Positions 52,115 through 63,212 of a stretch of 64,000 nt of DNA are shown here, in pieces (the first letter of the stretch is position 1; every line of letters begins with the position of its first letter). The notes under the pieces are model-generated. The model was not told where the DNA came from. It saw only the letters and a program-made list of their open reading frames with translations, and searched no databases. A program made the translations under genes and the position numbers. The stretch covers positions 248,001 to 312,000 of the forward strand of contig MKTI01000005.1 of NCBI GenBank assembly GCA_001898185.1, read 5' to 3'. The DNA is from Cellulomonas sp. 73-145. Lineage in GTDB: Bacteria; Actinomycetota; Actinomycetes; Actinomycetales; Cellulomonadaceae.

Positions 52115-53623
52115 TCAGAGCGCGGTGGTGGGGTCTGCGACGGCGGTGGCCAGCACAGAGACGACGGAGTGCGACGAGGTTCCCTCGGCGCCGGACGAGC
52201 CGGACGGGCGCCCGTGGTTCCACAGTGCGACGACGAGGAAGCCGAGCACGAACGCCACGATGACCAGGACGATCAGGTGCAACCACGTGTAGGGATGACG
52301 GCGCGCGACCGGCTCGTCGTCCTCGTCGTCCAGGTCCACGGGCGGGGCCGTCCGCGGGGACGGGAAGGGTGCGCTGGGGACCTCGGGCGACGCCGCGGCG
52401 GGACCGGCCGGCCGGGCTGCCGGGGTCGGGGTCGGGGCGGGAGCCCCATCGGGTTCCACGACCGCCCAGGAGCCGCGACGTGGCTCCGCCGGGGGCGTGA
52501 GGACTGCGGGCGACGGCGCGGGCGCCTGGATGGTCGGTGCCGCCTCCGCACGAGCCGGCGTCCAGGCCGCGGGCCGCTGTCCGGCGACCGGCTCCGCTGC
52601 AGCCGGGGTCGAGCCGTAGGACGGCCACGACTGGGCCGGGGCCTGCGGGGCATCCGCCGGCCGTCCCGAGGTAGCGGCACGGCCCTCGGGAGCCCACGAC
52701 GGCGCGCTCTGCGCGCGTGGTCCGCGCGTGGCGGAGTCAGCGGCTGCACCCGGCGCCCACGTGGGCGCGGCCCCGCGACCCGGCTGGCTCGCGTCGCTCG
52801 GCCTGCCCTGAGGCGTGCTGCCGTTCGACGGAGCGGGTGCGAAGGCGGCGCGGGAGGGAGGCGCCGGTGGTGCCGAGGCCTCCCGCGGCACCGGGTTGCG
52901 GGCCGGCGGCGCCGCAGACGGACCTGGGGACGGATTGGCCGACGATGGGGAGCTCGTCGCCGGTCCCCAGCCGGTGGCCGCGGCGGGGCGTCCGGCGAGG
53001 CCCGACGTCGGTGCGGCACCCCCCGCGGGCGCCCCACCCTGCGGGGCACCTGCCGACGCGCCCGACGTCGCCATCGACGAGCGAGGACCCGCCGTCGGGT
53101 CGAGCGTGTCGCGCGTCGCGCGGCGAGAGCGGTAGGCCGCGTCGGAGATGACCGGCGGACGGACGCCGCCCTGCGTCGGACCGGCGGGCGGTGCGACCGA
53201 CCCCTGCGCGGGTACGGGGGGTGGCACACGGCCGGGCGTCGCGGCGCTCCGGGGCGTCGGGCCCAGCGTCGAACGGCCCGGGACGGCGGCGGGCGCAGCG
53301 GGGGCGGGCCGTGAGCCCGACGTCGGACCGGACGTCGGCCGTGGTGCCGCCCACACGGGCGTCCCCCCGGAGGTCGGCTGACCGGGCGTCGACTGCTCGC
53401 GCAGCGCGCGGCGGGACGCCGTCGGAGGGCGCGCATCAGGCCGAGCCGGCTGCTCCGTCCCGGACGGTCCTTGGGGACGGGTCGGCTCCGGCCAGGACGA
53501 CGCCGACGGCGCCCACTGGGGTGCGCGTGCGGCTCCCGTGGCGGTCTCCTCCGCAGGGACGGCGGCCTCGGAGGCAGCACGCTCCCTCTCGCGGCGCCGC
53601 CGGCGCTCTCCGGGTTCACTCAT
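52115..53623 (-). CDS. Pro/Ala-rich single-pass membrane protein
   Basis: 502 residues. About 420 residues are low-complexity Pro/Ala/Ser/Gly with scattered Trp-containing motifs (WAPGA, SWAPEG, SWPSYG), preceded by a basic [15 protein letters not shown] start and followed by an acidic DLDDEDDE patch, one membrane helix ([21 protein letters not shown]) and a short tail. The layout suggests a large disordered cytoplasmic N-terminus and a C-terminal anchor. No enzyme domain is seen. It overlaps nadD by 8 nt. Proteins of variable length occupy this slot between nadD and rsfS in related genomes; function unknown. Confidence 0.75.
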   Translation of the reverse strand: MSEPGERRRRRERERAASEAAVPAEETATGAARAPQWAPSASSWPEPTRPQGPSGTEQPARPDARPPTASRRALREQSTPGQPTSGGTPVWAAPRPTSGPTSGSRPAPAAPAAVPGRSTLGPTPRSAATPGRVPPPVPAQGSVAPPAGPTQGGVRPPVISDAAYRSRRATRDTLDPTAGPRSSMATSGASAGAPQGGAPAGGAAPTSGLAGRPAAATGWGPATSSPSSANPSPGPSAAPPARNPVPREASAPPAPPSRAAFAPAPSNGSTPQGRPSDASQPGRGAAPTWAPGAAADSATRGPRAQSAPSWAPEGRAATSGRPADAPQAPAQSWPSYGSTPAAAEPVAGQRPAAWTPARAEAAPTIQAPAPSPAVLTPPAEPRRGSWAVVEPDGAPAPTPTPAARPAGPAAASPEVPSAPFPSPRTAPPVDLDDEDDEPVARRHPYTWLHLIVLVIVAFVLGFLVVALWNHGRPSGSSGAEGTSSHSVVSVLATAVADPTTAL

Positions 53624-54212
53624 CAGGACCTCGATACAACCTGTGCTTGCCGATGTACTGGACCACGCCGTCCGGCACGAGGTACCAGACCGGCATGCCG
53701 GTCCTCGCCCGTGCCCGGATGTCTGACGAGGAGATGGCCAGCGCGGGGATCTCGAGCACGCTGACGCGATCCCCCGGCAGCCCGTCCACCGACAGCGTGT
53801 GCCCCGGCCTGGTGACCGCGACGAAGTGCGCCATGGTGAACAGCTCGTCGGCATCCTTCCACGTGAGGATCTGCGCGACGGCGTCCGCTCCCGTGATGAA
53901 GTACAGATCGGCACCCGGACGCTGAGACTTCAGGTCCCGCAGCGTGTCGACCGTGTACGTGAGGCCGGGCCGGTCGACGTCCACCCGGCTGACCCAGAAC
54001 CGCGGGTTCGAGGCGGTCGCGATCACCGTCATCAGGTAGCGGTGCTCCGCCTCCGACACCGGCTGGTTCTGCTTGAACGACGGCTTGCCGGTGGGGACGA
54101 AGATCACCTCGTCCAGGTCGAACCGCGCGGCCGCCTCGCTCGCCGCCACCAGGTGACCGTGGTGCACGGGGTCGAACGTCCCGCCCATGACGCCAACGCG
54201 TGGTCGAGTCAT
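53616..54212 (-). CDS. nadD: Nicotinate-nucleotide adenylyltransferase
   Basis: 198 residues, full length. NadD adenylates nicotinate mononucleotide to deamido-[25 protein letters not shown] contains the nucleotidyltransferase HxGH motif, [11 protein letters not shown] the family loop and [13 protein letters not shown] the ISSTxxR-type motif. ATG at 54212; 23 nt after the stop of a small membrane protein gene. Confidence 0.96.
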   Translation of the reverse strand: MTRPRVGVMGGTFDPVHHGHLVAASEAAARFDLDEVIFVPTGKPSFKQNQPVSEAEHRYLMTVIATASNPRFWVSRVDVDRPGLTYTVDTLRDLKSQRPGADLYFITGADAVAQILTWKDADELFTMAHFVAVTRPGHTLSVDGLPGDRVSVLEIPALAISSSDIRARARTGMPVWYLVPDGVVQYIGKHRLYRGPDE

Positions 54213-54235
54213 GGGCGGCGCGACGACGCCGGAGG

Positions 54236-54382
54236 TCAGTGCTTCGAGCCCGCGTGACGGAACGCGGACGTGATCAGCAGCAGGGCGGCGAGCCCCACGA
54301 ACGCGCCGATGCCGAACACGGGTGCGGGGAACGGCAACGTGGCGCCTGCGGCCTCCTGGGCGGCGATCAGCGCAGCCTGCAC
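54236..54382 (-). CDS. Small membrane protein, 48 residues
   Basis: Short gene between proA and nadD. GTG at 54382 has GGAGG 5 nt upstream and the frame ends in TGA at 54236. The product has one hydrophobic helix ([22 protein letters not shown]) after a PFPAP turn and a short basic end (RHAGSKH). Small proteins with a LPFP...helix layout are common at this place in actinobacterial genomes; role unknown. Confidence 0.75.
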   Translation of the reverse strand: MQAALIAAQEAAGATLPFPAPVFGIGAFVGLAALLLITSAFRHAGSKH

Positions 54383-54437
54383 GGGAACCTCCAGCGGTCG
54401 GGACGGGACGGCCAGTCTCTCACGGGTGCGGGACGGG

Positions 54438-55751
54438 TCACGGGCGGACGTGCCCGTCGCCGTGCACCACCCACTTGGTGGTGGTGAGCTCCGCGAGGCC
54501 CATGGGCCCCCTGGCGTGCAGCTTCTGGGTGGAGATGCCGATCTCGGCCCCCAGCCCCAGCTGACCGCCGTCCGTGAACCGCGACGACGCGTTCACCATC
54601 ACGGCCGCCGAGTCGACCTCCGCGACGAACCGCTCGGACGCCGCCAGGTCGCGGGTGCAGATCACCTCGGTGTGGCCCGTGCTCCACGTGCGGATGTGCT
54701 CGAGCGCCTCGTCGAGCGAGTCGACCACGCGCACGGCGATGTCCAGCGAGAGGTACTCGGTGGCCCAGTCGACGTCGGTGGCCGGGACCGCGGTGACACC
54801 GTCCGGCACCAGCTCGAGGGTCCGTTCGTCACCGTGCACCGTCACCCCGGCGTGCCCGAGCGCGGCCAGTGCGGACGGCAGGAAGGCCGCTGCGGCGTCG
54901 GCGTGCACCAGCAGGGTCTCGAGCGCGTTGCAGACGCCGACGCGCTGCGTCTTGCCGTTCAGCAGGATGGCGGTCGCCGCCTGCGGGTCCGCCGTCGCGT
55001 CGACGTACAGGTGGCAGTTGCCCACGCCGGTCTCGATCACCGGGACGCTCGCCTCGCGCACCACCGTGGCGATCAGGTCCGCACCGCCACGCGGTACCAG
55101 GACGTCGACCAGGCCGCGCGCATGCATCAGCGCCACCGCGCCCTCGCGTCCGTACCGGTCGATCGACTGGACCAGGTCGGCCGGCAGCCCCTGCGCCTCC
55201 AGCGCCTCGCCGAGCACCCGGACGATCACCTGGTTGCTGTGCGCCGCGGCGCCACCGCCGCGGAGGACGACGGCGTTCCCGCTCTTCAGCGCCAGACCGG
55301 CGGCGTCCACCGTGACGTTCGGCCGCGCCTCGTAGATCATGCCGACCACGCCCATCGGCACGCGCACCTGCCGCAGCCGCAGCCCGTTGGGCAGCGTGGA
55401 GCCGCGGACCACCTCACCGACCGGGTCGGGCAGGCCGGCGAGCTCGCGCAGCGCGTCCGCGATGCCCGACAGCCGCGGCGCCGTCAGCGTGAGCCGGTCC
55501 AGCAGACCGGCGCTGAGGCCGGCGGCGCGACCGGCGGCCAGGTCCAGCTCGTTGGCCGCGATGATCTCGTCCGTCGCGGCCAGCACGGCGTCCGCCATCG
55601 CGTGCAGGGCCGCGTCCTTGGTCGACCTGGTCGCGGTGGCCAGCGCCCGGGAGGCCGTCTTGGCACGCCGCGCGATCTCACGGACGTGGGCGTCCACGTC
55701 GCCGGTGCGCCCGGCCGGCGCCACGGCAGCGGCGTCGAGGGAGAGGGTCAT
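54438..55751 (-). CDS. proA: Gamma-glutamyl phosphate reductase
   Basis: 437 residues. Second step of proline synthesis: NADPH-dependent reduction of gamma-glutamyl phosphate to the semialdehyde. The catalytic Cys is in [36 protein letters not shown] and the late [24 protein letters not shown] are diagnostic. ATG at 55751 overlaps the proB stop (ATGA). Confidence 0.97.
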   Translation of the reverse strand: MTLSLDAAAVAPAGRTGDVDAHVREIARRAKTASRALATATRSTKDAALHAMADAVLAATDEIIAANELDLAAGRAAGLSAGLLDRLTLTAPRLSGIADALRELAGLPDPVGEVVRGSTLPNGLRLRQVRVPMGVVGMIYEARPNVTVDAAGLALKSGNAVVLRGGGAAAHSNQVIVRVLGEALEAQGLPADLVQSIDRYGREGAVALMHARGLVDVLVPRGGADLIATVVREASVPVIETGVGNCHLYVDATADPQAATAILLNGKTQRVGVCNALETLLVHADAAAAFLPSALAALGHAGVTVHGDERTLELVPDGVTAVPATDVDWATEYLSLDIAVRVVDSLDEALEHIRTWSTGHTEVICTRDLAASERFVAEVDSAAVMVNASSRFTDGGQLGLGAEIGISTQKLHARGPMGLAELTTTKWVVHGDGHVRP

Positions 55752-56914
55752 CGGTCCAGGGTAGCCCGGCCCCGCCGGCGCATCAGGATCAGGTCGTCCC
55801 GATGGACGAGCTCGCGGTCGTACCCCGGTCCGAGCTCGGCGCGCAGGTCCTTCGTGCTGCGTCCCAGCAGGTCAGGGACCTCTTCTGCGGAGTAGGCGAC
55901 GAGCCCCCGCCCGACGAGCGTGCCGTCCGGTGCGACGAGCTCGACCGGGTCGCCGGCCTCGAACTCGCCGTCGAAACCGGTGACCCCGGCCGGGAGCAGC
56001 GACTTGTGCCGCTCCACCAGCGCCCGCACGGCACCGTCGTCCAGCACGAGCCGGCCCCGGGTCCGCGCGGCGTGCGCCAGCCACAGCAGCCGTACGGACG
56101 AGCGCCGCCCGGTGGCGGCGAACCACGTGCCGACGTCCTCGCCGGCCAGTGCCGCGGCCGCCTGCGCGGCGGAGGTCAGCAGCACGGGGACGCCCGACTG
56201 GGTCGCGATCGTCACCGACTCGAGCTTGGTCACCATGCCACCGGTGCCCACCGCGCTCCCCCGGCTGGTCACGTCGACGCCCTCGATGTCAGCCGGACCG
56301 GCGACCAGGGGGATGCGGACGCTGCCCTCCCGGTCGGGCGGGCCCGTGTAGAGCCCGTCCACGTCGGTGAGCAGCACCAGCGCGTCGGCGTGCACCAGGT
56401 GCGACACCAGGGCGGCCAGGCGGTCGTTGTCGCCGAACCGGATCTCGTCGGTCGCGACGGCGTCGTTCTCGTTGATCACCGGCACCACGCCGAGGTCCAG
56501 CAGCCGGGCCAGGGCGCGGTAGGCGTTGCGGTAGTGGCCGCGGCGCACCGTGTCGTCGGCCGTCAGCAGCACCTGGGCGACGCGGTGCTGGTGGGCCGCG
56601 AACGCCCGCGTGTAGTGGGCGATCAGCAGGCCCTGGCCGACGGAGGCGGCCGCCTGCTGGGTGGCCAGGTCGCGCGGGCGCGCGACGAGCCCCAACGGCC
56701 CCATGCCGGCGGCGATGGCGCCCGACGACACCAGCACCACCTGCCCCCCGGCACCGAGCCGGGCGGCCAGCACGTCGACGAGGGCGCGCAGCCGTTCCGG
56801 CTCGAGGTGGCCGGTGCCGTCCGTCAGGGACGACGACCCGACCTTCACCACGATCCGGTGGGCGGCGGGCAGCTGGGCCCTGGTCTGCAGCGAGGCGGCG
56901 CTCACGGCGGGCAT
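55748..56914 (-). CDS. proB: Glutamate 5-kinase
   Basis: 388 residues from ATG 56914; GTG at 56905 is an alternative start with better ribosome-binding-site spacing. It phosphorylates glutamate for proline synthesis and is usually inhibited by proline. The amino-acid kinase domain shows [34 protein letters not shown] and [12 protein letters not shown]; a C-terminal PUA domain begins near residue 290 ([13 protein letters not shown]). Followed at once by proA. Confidence 0.96.
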   Translation of the reverse strand: MPAVSAASLQTRAQLPAAHRIVVKVGSSSLTDGTGHLEPERLRALVDVLAARLGAGGQVVLVSSGAIAAGMGPLGLVARPRDLATQQAAASVGQGLLIAHYTRAFAAHQHRVAQVLLTADDTVRRGHYRNAYRALARLLDLGVVPVINENDAVATDEIRFGDNDRLAALVSHLVHADALVLLTDVDGLYTGPPDREGSVRIPLVAGPADIEGVDVTSRGSAVGTGGMVTKLESVTIATQSGVPVLLTSAAQAAAALAGEDVGTWFAATGRRSSVRLLWLAHAARTRGRLVLDDGAVRALVERHKSLLPAGVTGFDGEFEAGDPVELVAPDGTLVGRGLVAYSAEEVPDLLGRSTKDLRAELGPGYDRELVHRDDLILMRRRGRATLDR

Positions 56915-56948
56915 TCTCCCGCGCACCGGCGTGCCGCCGCGCCGACGG

Positions 56949-58466
56949 TCACCGGTCGGGATCGGTCCAGACGCCGGCCTCGCGCTCGGACCACAGCTCG
57001 TCGCGCGCGGCGGTCTTGGCGTCCATCCGCTCCTTGAACTCCGCCCGCTTCTGGCCACGGGTCGGCCGCGAGCGGTCGTCCAGCCGCATGTCGGTGCCGC
57101 GGGGGCCACCGAGCAGCTCCGTGCCGGTCAGCAGCGTCGGCTCCCAGTCGAACACGACGGCGTTCGTCTCCGGTCCGATCCGCACCTCGTCACCCGCCAC
57201 CGCACCGGCCTCGTACAGCGCCTCCTCGACGCCGAGCCGGGCGAGCCGGTCCGCCAGGTAGCCGACCGCCTCGTCGTTGCTGAAGTCCGTCTGCCGCACC
57301 CAGCGCTCGGGCTTGCCGCCACGAACCGCGAACCACACCTGACCGGCCGCCTCGCGACGTGTCACGGTGAAGCCGGCCTCGTCCACGGCGCGCGGGCGCA
57401 GCACCACTCGCGTCGGCTCCGGCTCGGGGGCCGCGGCACGAGCCGCCTCGACCCGCTCCGCCAGGGCGAACTCCAGGGCACGCAGACCCTCGTGGCTCGC
57501 GGTCGACACCTCGAACACCGGCAGGCCGCGGTCCACCAGGATGGGTCGCACCAGCTCGGCGAGGTCACGCGCCTCCGGCACGTCGATCTTGTTCAGCACG
57601 ACGACCCGGGTCCGCTGCATCAACGGCACGCGGCCACCCTCGATGCCGAGGTCGCCGGCGTAGGCGCCGAGCTCGGCCTCGATCACGTCGAGGTCGCTGA
57701 CCGGGTCCCGCCCGGGCTCCAGCGTGGCGCAGTCGAGCACGTGCACCACCACGGCGCACCTCTCGATGTGCCGCAGGAACTCCAGGCCGAGGCCCTTGCC
57801 CGCCGACGCACCGGGGATCAGTCCCGGCACGTCCGCGACGGTGTACCGGGAGGCACCGGCCTGCACGACCCCCAGGTTGGGCACCAGCGTCGTGAAGGGG
57901 TAGTCGGCGATCTTGGGGCGCGCTGCGGACATGGCCGCGACCAGGGAGGACTTGCCCGCGCTCGGGAAGCCGACCAGCGCGACGTCCGCGATCGACTTGA
58001 GCTCGAGCACGACGTCGGCGGTCTCGCCCGGCTCGCCCAGCAGCGCGAACCCCGGCGCCTTCCGGCGGGCCGAGGCCAGCTTCTCGTTGCCCAGACCACC
58101 ACGGCCCCCGGCAGCGACGACGTAGCGCGAGCCCACGCCGACCAGGTCCGAGAGGACCTGCCCGTCGGTCGACTTCACCACGGTGCCGTCCGGCACGCCG
58201 ATCACCAGGTCCGGCGCGGTGCTGCCGTCGCGGTAGTCCCCCATGCCCTGCGACCCGGGCTGCGCGCGTCGGTGCGGCTGGCGGTGCAGGTCGAGCAGCG
58301 TGGTCACCTGGGGGTCGACGACGAGGACGACGGAGCCACCGCTGCCGCCGTCACCTCCGTCGGGTCCCGCCAACGGCTTGAACTTCTCCCGGCGGATGGA
58401 GGCGCAGCCGTTCCCACCGTCTCCCCCCGTCGCGTGCAGTACGACGCGGTCCACGAACGTGGTCAT
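56949..58466 (-). CDS. obg: Obg family GTPase
   Basis: 505 residues: Gly-rich Obg fold (about 1-160: [20 protein letters not shown]), G domain ([31 protein letters not shown]) and the longer OCT C-terminal domain usual in actinobacteria. It assists large-subunit assembly and stress control. ATG at 58466 follows GGAGGAG. Separated from rpmA by a terminator-like hairpin. Confidence 0.97.
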   Translation of the reverse strand: MTTFVDRVVLHATGGDGGNGCASIRREKFKPLAGPDGGDGGSGGSVVLVVDPQVTTLLDLHRQPHRRAQPGSQGMGDYRDGSTAPDLVIGVPDGTVVKSTDGQVLSDLVGVGSRYVVAAGGRGGLGNEKLASARRKAPGFALLGEPGETADVVLELKSIADVALVGFPSAGKSSLVAAMSAARPKIADYPFTTLVPNLGVVQAGASRYTVADVPGLIPGASAGKGLGLEFLRHIERCAVVVHVLDCATLEPGRDPVSDLDVIEAELGAYAGDLGIEGGRVPLMQRTRVVVLNKIDVPEARDLAELVRPILVDRGLPVFEVSTASHEGLRALEFALAERVEAARAAAPEPEPTRVVLRPRAVDEAGFTVTRREAAGQVWFAVRGGKPERWVRQTDFSNDEAVGYLADRLARLGVEEALYEAGAVAGDEVRIGPETNAVVFDWEPTLLTGTELLGGPRGTDMRLDDRSRPTRGQKRAEFKERMDAKTAARDELWSEREAGVWTDPDR

Positions 58467-58533
58467 CGCTCACTCCTCCCTGATCCGTCGGTGCACCGGA
58501 ACCCCGGTGCGGGGTCGAGCTCGATGGTCACAC

Positions 58534-58570
58534 GACGAAGGGGCGCACCGAAGCGGTGCGCCCCTTCGTC
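58534..58570 (-). terminator. 17-bp stem-loop between rpmA and obg
   Basis: 58534-58550 (GACGAAGGGGCGCACCG) pairs perfectly with 58554-58570 around AAG, 21 nt past the rpmA stop. No strong U-tract on either strand, so it may be a partial terminator or processing site. Confidence 0.7.
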
Positions 58571-58590
58571 GACGACGGTTGTGCTGGACG

Positions 58591-58848
58591 TCAGACCTCG
58601 GCCGTGACGACGTCGATCACCTTGCGGCCGCGCCGCGTGCCGAACGCCACAGCGCCCTCGGCCAGCGCGAACAGGGTGTCGTCCCCGCCGCGGCCGACGT
58701 TGACGCCGGGGTGGAAGTGGGTGCCGTGCTGGCGGACGATGATCTCGCCGGCCTTGACGACCTGACCACCGAAACGCTTGACGCCGAGGCGCTGGGCGTT
58801 GGAGTCGCGACCGTTGCGCGAGGAGCTCGCGCCCTTCTTGTGTGCCAT
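58591..58848 (-). CDS. rpmA: 50S ribosomal protein L27
   Basis: 85 residues, full L27: [20 protein letters not shown], the conserved N-terminus that reaches the peptidyl-transferase centre, then [19 protein letters not shown] and [17 protein letters not shown]. It starts with MAHKK, without the cleavable extension seen in Firmicutes. 44 nt after rplU. Confidence 0.98.
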   Translation of the reverse strand: MAHKKGASSSRNGRDSNAQRLGVKRFGGQVVKAGEIIVRQHGTHFHPGVNVGRGGDDTLFALAEGAVAFGTRRGRKVIDVVTAEV

Positions 58849-58892
58849 GACGAACCTGCTCTCGTACGACGAATGGTGACCGAGCGCGAGGC

Positions 58893-59213
58893 TCAGCCGA
58901 TGGCGGTGACCTTCAGGCGGGTGAGGTCCTGACGGTGGCCCTGACGGCGGCGGTAGCCGGTCTTGTTCTTGTACCGCAGGATGTCGATCTTCGGCCCGCG
59001 CTCGTCGCGCACGACCTCGGCGGTGACCGTGACACCGGCCAGCGTCTTGGCGTCGGCGGTCACCTTCTCACCGTCGACCAGCAGCAGCGCCGGCAGCTCG
59101 ACGGTCGCACCCGCCTTGGCGGCGAGACGGTCCACGACGACGATGTCGCCGACGGCGACCTTCTCCTGGCGGCCGCCAGCCTTCACGATCGCGTACACCA
59201 CGTTGCTGCTCAT
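58893..59213 (-). CDS. rplU: 50S ribosomal protein L21
   Basis: 106 residues. [19 protein letters not shown] is the conserved beginning and [21 protein letters not shown] the RNA-binding C-terminus. ATG at 59213 is the only start that gives a normal length. First gene of the rplU-rpmA transcript; the 202-nt leader up to rne shows no gene. Confidence 0.97.
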   Translation of the reverse strand: MSSNVVYAIVKAGGRQEKVAVGDIVVVDRLAAKAGATVELPALLLVDGEKVTADAKTLAGVTVTAEVVRDERGPKIDILRYKNKTGYRRRQGHRQDLTRLKVTAIG

Positions 59214-59415
59214 CTCTGCTCGTCGTCCTGCGTCCTGTACCTGCATGCCCCCGGCGCCCGCGCACACCCGTGGCCGCAGGCCTGGGGGTTCGCGTCGGCG
59301 TCCGTCGCTTGGATCCGCGCGTCGCGGATACCCGCAACACGGAACGAGCGAAGGCACGCACGGTCGGCACGCTGAGCGCGCCGACACACCAGGGTACGGA
59401 CCGCGAGAGCGGTGG

Positions 59416-62400
59416 TCAAACCTGCTCGGGGCCGGTGTCGGCGCCCGTCTCGGCGCCCGTCTCGGCGCCCGTCTCGGCGCCCGTGTCAGCGTCCGTCTCT
59501 CCGTCGGCCGCGAACACCTCCGGTGCCACCGGGGTCAGCGCGAGCGCCTCGGCGTCGCCCTGCTCGGCGTCGCCCTGCTCGGCGTCGCCCTGCTCGGCGT
59601 CGCCCTGCTCGGCACCGGCCGTCGGCTCGGCCACGACCGACGTCCCCGACGGCGGCTGCGGATCGGCGGTGACACCACGCGCCGCCAGCTCGGCGAACAC
59701 GTCGAGCACGGGTGCCGCGGCTACCGCGGCCGGCTCGGCGTCCTCCGCCTCGACCACGAGCACCTCGACGGGCGCCGACGACACCTCGTCCCGCGCGGGC
59801 AGCTCGGGCACGGCTGGGACGTCCTCCGGTCCCGCGTGCCCCTCCTGGGGCGCGTGCTCGTGGGCGTGCGCCGCGGCCGCGGCGATCGTCGCCAGCGTCG
59901 CCTTGACCGCCTCGCGCGCCTCGGGCAGGACGGGCACCACCGGCACCGCCGGCGTGGCCACGGGCTCCCCGGCACCGCGCTTGCGACGCGAACGCTTCGC
60001 GGTCCCCTCGCTCGGCGTCGCCTGCTGCTGACCGGCGTCCGGACGCACGTTCCGCTCGATCGGGTCGGTGTGCACGATGAACCCGCGCCCGTGGCAGTGC
60101 TCGCAGGTCTCGCTGAACGCCTCGACCAGGCCCTGGCCCACGCGCTTGCGGGTCATCTGGACCAGACCGAGCGACGTGACCTCGGCCACCTGGTGCTTGG
60201 TGCGGTCGCGCCCCAGGCACTCGACCAGCCGACGCAGCACCAGGTCGCGGTTCGACTCGAGCACCATGTCGATGAAGTCGACGACGATGATGCCGCCGAT
60301 GTCGCGCAGCCTCAGCTGGCGCACGATCTCCTCGGCCGCCTCGAGGTTGTTCCGGGTCACCGTCTCCTCGAGGGTGCCGCCGGCACCGGTGAACTTGCCC
60401 GTGTTGACGTCGATCACGGTCATCGCCTCGGTGCGGTCGATCACCAGGGAGCCGCCGGACGGCAGCCACACCTTGCGGTCCATGCCCTTGGCCAGCTGCT
60501 CGTCGACCCGGTGCGCCGCGAACACGTCGCCCGTGCCGGTCCACCGGCTGACCTTCGCGGCGAGGTCGGGCGCGAGCTCACCGATGTAGCCGGAGATCGT
60601 CGACCACGCGTCGTCGCCCTGGACCACCAGGGACGAGAAGTCGTCGTTGAAGATGTCGCGCACCACGCGGATCGCCATGTCGGGCTCGCCCTGCAGCAGC
60701 GCAGGGGCGGACGCGCTGGCCGACTTCTTCTCGATCGCCTCCCACTGGCCCCGGAGCCGGGCGATGTCCGCGCGGAGCTCCTCCTCGCTGGCACCCTCGG
60801 CGGCCGTCCGGACGATGACGCCGGCGGAGTCCGGGACGATGTCCCGCAGGATCTTCTTCAGCCGGGCACGCTCGTTGTCCGGCAGCTTGCGGCTGATGCC
60901 GGTCATCCCCCCGCCCGGCACGTACACGAGGTACCGCCCCGCCAGCGTGACCTGGCTGGTCAGGCGCGCGCCCTTGTGCCCGATCGGGTCCTTGGTCACC
61001 TGCACCAGCACCGCGTCGCCGGACTTCAGCGCCTGCTCGATGCGCCGGGGCTGACCCTCGAGCCCGGCCGCGTCCCAGTTCACCTCGCCGGCGTAGAGCA
61101 CCGCGTTGCGACCCTTGCCGACGTCGACGAACGCCGCCTCCATGCTGGGCAGCACGTTCTGCACCCGGCCGAGGTACACGTTGCCGACCATCGACGCCTG
61201 CGCCTGGTTGGACACGTAGTGCTCGACGAGCACCCCGTCCTCGAGCACGGCGATCTGCGTCCGGCCGTTCGCCTCGCGCACCACCATCGCGCGGTCCACC
61301 GACTCGCGGCGGGCGAGGAACTCGGCCTCGCTGATGATCTGGCGGCGACGTCCGGCGTCGCGGCCCTCACGCCTGCGCTGACGCTTCGCCTCCAGGCGCG
61401 TGGAGCCGCGGAGCGCCGTCACCTCGTCGCTGCGGGTGCGCGAACGGGGCTCGCTCTCGGCGGAGTCCATACGGGCCCCCCGACGACGACGGCGACGGCG
61501 ACGGCTCGACGCGCCCTGCTCGTCCTCGGCGCCGTCCTCCTCGCCGACCTCGGTGGCCGGCTCCTCCTCGTCCTCGGACGGCTCGTCGGTCGCGCCGACG
61601 AGCGGCTCACCAGCCTCCGAGCGCGAACGCCGGCCACGGCCGCCACGGCGCCGACGACGACGGGGTGCGCCCTGCTCGTCCTCCGAGACCTCGGTGTCGA
61701 CCTCGGTGTCCAGGTCGTCCTCCGAGACGTCGAGGGCCTCGTCGCCGGCGCCCTCCAGCTCGGCGCCACCGACGACCTCGTCGACGACGGCCACCTCGGG
61801 GGCCTGCTCGCCTCGCCCACGACCACGGCGACGACGGGAGCGGCCGCCCTGCTGGCTCTCCTCGGCCACCGGCGCCTCGACGGGGGTCTCGATCTCGGCC
61901 ACGGCTGCATCGGCGCGCTCGGCGCGGCGCGCGGCCTCGGAGATCTCCTCGGGCGAGCCGGCACCGACCTGGGCCCGGCGGCGGCGCTGCCGCGTCGCGG
62001 CGAGATCGGGCGCCTGGAACAGGAGCGCGGTCGTCGCCAGCCGGGGCGGCTGAGGGGCTTCGTAGGACGCTGCGGTCTGCGCCGCCGGCGCGGTCGCCTC
62101 CGGCTCGCCCGACGTCGGTGCCGCCTGCGGCTCCTCCTCGACCTCCTCCGCCCCGGCCTCGGGCTCGGCGGTCTGGGTCGGCTCGACCTCCACCGTCTCG
62201 TCCCGCACTGCTGAACGCGCGCGGCCGCCCGCCGGACGACGGCTCGAACGGCGACGACCGGCGGGAGCCTCCTCCGCCTCGGGCGCCACCGGCGCCTCGA
62301 CAGCGGGTGCGGACGGCTCGACAGCCGCGTCCGGGGCGTCGCCGGCCGCCGCGGTCCGGCGGACCGCTCGGCGGCGACGCGGTGCCGCGGACGGCTCCGC

Positions 62401-62646
62401 AGGGAGGTCGGATGCGGGAGAACCCGCCGTCCCGGTCTCGACCGACGCCGCCTCGGCGGTCGGGGCGTCGCCGGACGGCGTGGCGGTGGCCGCGACGGGC
62501 ACCTCCTGCTCGGGTCCCGCGGCTGCCTGGGGCGTCACCGGCGTCGGCGCCGCGACGGAGCGAGTGGCCCGGCGCCGACGCGGACGGACCGTCTCACCCC
62601 CGCCAGCCTGGCCGTCGACGGGTTCGGGGGTGGTCTGCTCGGTCAC
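59416..62646 (-). CDS. rne: Ribonuclease E/G
   Basis: 1076 residues. The catalytic core lies between roughly 400 and 860: S1 domain ([20 protein letters not shown]), 5'-sensor/RNase H-like part, catalytic aspartates in [13 protein letters not shown] and VVDFIDM, and the zinc-link CEHCHGRGF. Both ends are disordered: an N-terminal Ala/Glu/Arg-rich extension with RRRRRG blocks, as in actinobacterial RNase E, and a C-terminal tail of acidic repeats. GTG at 62646 follows AGGAG. It processes rRNA and degrades mRNA. Confidence 0.96.
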   Translation of the reverse strand: MTEQTTPEPVDGQAGGGETVRPRRRRATRSVAAPTPVTPQAAAGPEQEVPVAATATPSGDAPTAEAASVETGTAGSPASDLPAEPSAAPRRRRAVRRTAAAGDAPDAAVEPSAPAVEAPVAPEAEEAPAGRRRSSRRPAGGRARSAVRDETVEVEPTQTAEPEAGAEEVEEEPQAAPTSGEPEATAPAAQTAASYEAPQPPRLATTALLFQAPDLAATRQRRRRAQVGAGSPEEISEAARRAERADAAVAEIETPVEAPVAEESQQGGRSRRRRGRGRGEQAPEVAVVDEVVGGAELEGAGDEALDVSEDDLDTEVDTEVSEDEQGAPRRRRRRGGRGRRSRSEAGEPLVGATDEPSEDEEEPATEVGEEDGAEDEQGASSRRRRRRRRGARMDSAESEPRSRTRSDEVTALRGSTRLEAKRQRRREGRDAGRRRQIISEAEFLARRESVDRAMVVREANGRTQIAVLEDGVLVEHYVSNQAQASMVGNVYLGRVQNVLPSMEAAFVDVGKGRNAVLYAGEVNWDAAGLEGQPRRIEQALKSGDAVLVQVTKDPIGHKGARLTSQVTLAGRYLVYVPGGGMTGISRKLPDNERARLKKILRDIVPDSAGVIVRTAAEGASEEELRADIARLRGQWEAIEKKSASASAPALLQGEPDMAIRVVRDIFNDDFSSLVVQGDDAWSTISGYIGELAPDLAAKVSRWTGTGDVFAAHRVDEQLAKGMDRKVWLPSGGSLVIDRTEAMTVIDVNTGKFTGAGGTLEETVTRNNLEAAEEIVRQLRLRDIGGIIVVDFIDMVLESNRDLVLRRLVECLGRDRTKHQVAEVTSLGLVQMTRKRVGQGLVEAFSETCEHCHGRGFIVHTDPIERNVRPDAGQQQATPSEGTAKRSRRKRGAGEPVATPAVPVVPVLPEAREAVKATLATIAAAAAHAHEHAPQEGHAGPEDVPAVPELPARDEVSSAPVEVLVVEAEDAEPAAVAAAPVLDVFAELAARGVTADPQPPSGTSVVAEPTAGAEQGDAEQGDAEQGDAEQGDAEALALTPVAPEVFAADGETDADTGAETGAETGAETGADTGPEQV
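59440..59488 (-). repeat. 12-bp coding repeat in rne (TGAE repeats)
   Basis: About four copies of a 12-bp unit (GTCTCGGCGCCC on the plus strand) encode [19 protein letters not shown] near the RNase E C-terminus. In-frame, so copy-number change would only alter tail length. Confidence 0.8.
59553..59613 (-). repeat. 15-bp coding repeat in rne (AEQGD repeats)
   Basis: Four near-identical 15-bp units (TCGGCGTCGCCCTGC on the plus strand) encode [20 protein letters not shown] in the acidic tail of RNase E. Confidence 0.85.
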
Positions 62647-63212
62647 GCGATGTGCTCCTGGGTACCCACCAGCCCCGTGCCCACACGTCACGGTGCTGGT
62701 CGGGCGGTCGGTCGTCCTTCGGCACGGTGGCCGGGACGGAAGTCGGCGGTCGGGTCGCGGCCTCGCACGTCGGCGCCATCGCCTGCTGGCCCGGCTGGGC
62801 GGCCCCGGTCTGGAGCGTCCTGCCTGGCCGAGCGGCGGCTGGCACGCGGGACGCGCCGGACTGCGAGCTCGGTGGACGGGAGGGCGGTGTGGGCGCCCGA
62901 TGTCCGCCGCAAGTATCGCACAGCACCCCTCCGGAGGCGGGAGCGACGAGCCTGGTCCGCGTCGCCCGGGCGCGCCGGGCCGCCTGCGGGCCGTCCTCCG
63001 GCGGTCTGTCGTCGCCTGCCGAGAAGCGCGTCGCGACACGCCGACGCCACGCCGACAGGAAGACGACACCGCGTCGGCATACGTGACCTAGGTCCTAGGA
63101 CCTCGGCCCTACGAGCCCTAGCGTTCCGAACGGGCCTAGACCCGCCTCGCCATCAGGTGCGACGGGCGCAGGGCCTGCCCCGCCGCCCGATCCTGGACCC
63201 CCGGAGACCTGC
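62647..63212. other. Intergenic region between divergent rne and cydA
   Basis: 566 bp without a convincing gene; it must hold both promoters. A perfect 14-bp palindrome, AGGTCCTAGGACCT, lies at 63090-63103, about 110 nt before cydA and inside a run of CCTAG motifs; it is a candidate regulator site for the oxidase. Confidence 0.55.

Noticed and set aside
58963..62214. A 1083-codon open frame on the plus strand opposite rne
   Set aside because: It is the antisense shadow of a high-GC gene; low-complexity Arg/His/Gly/Leu translation and no ribosome-binding site, while rne is certain.
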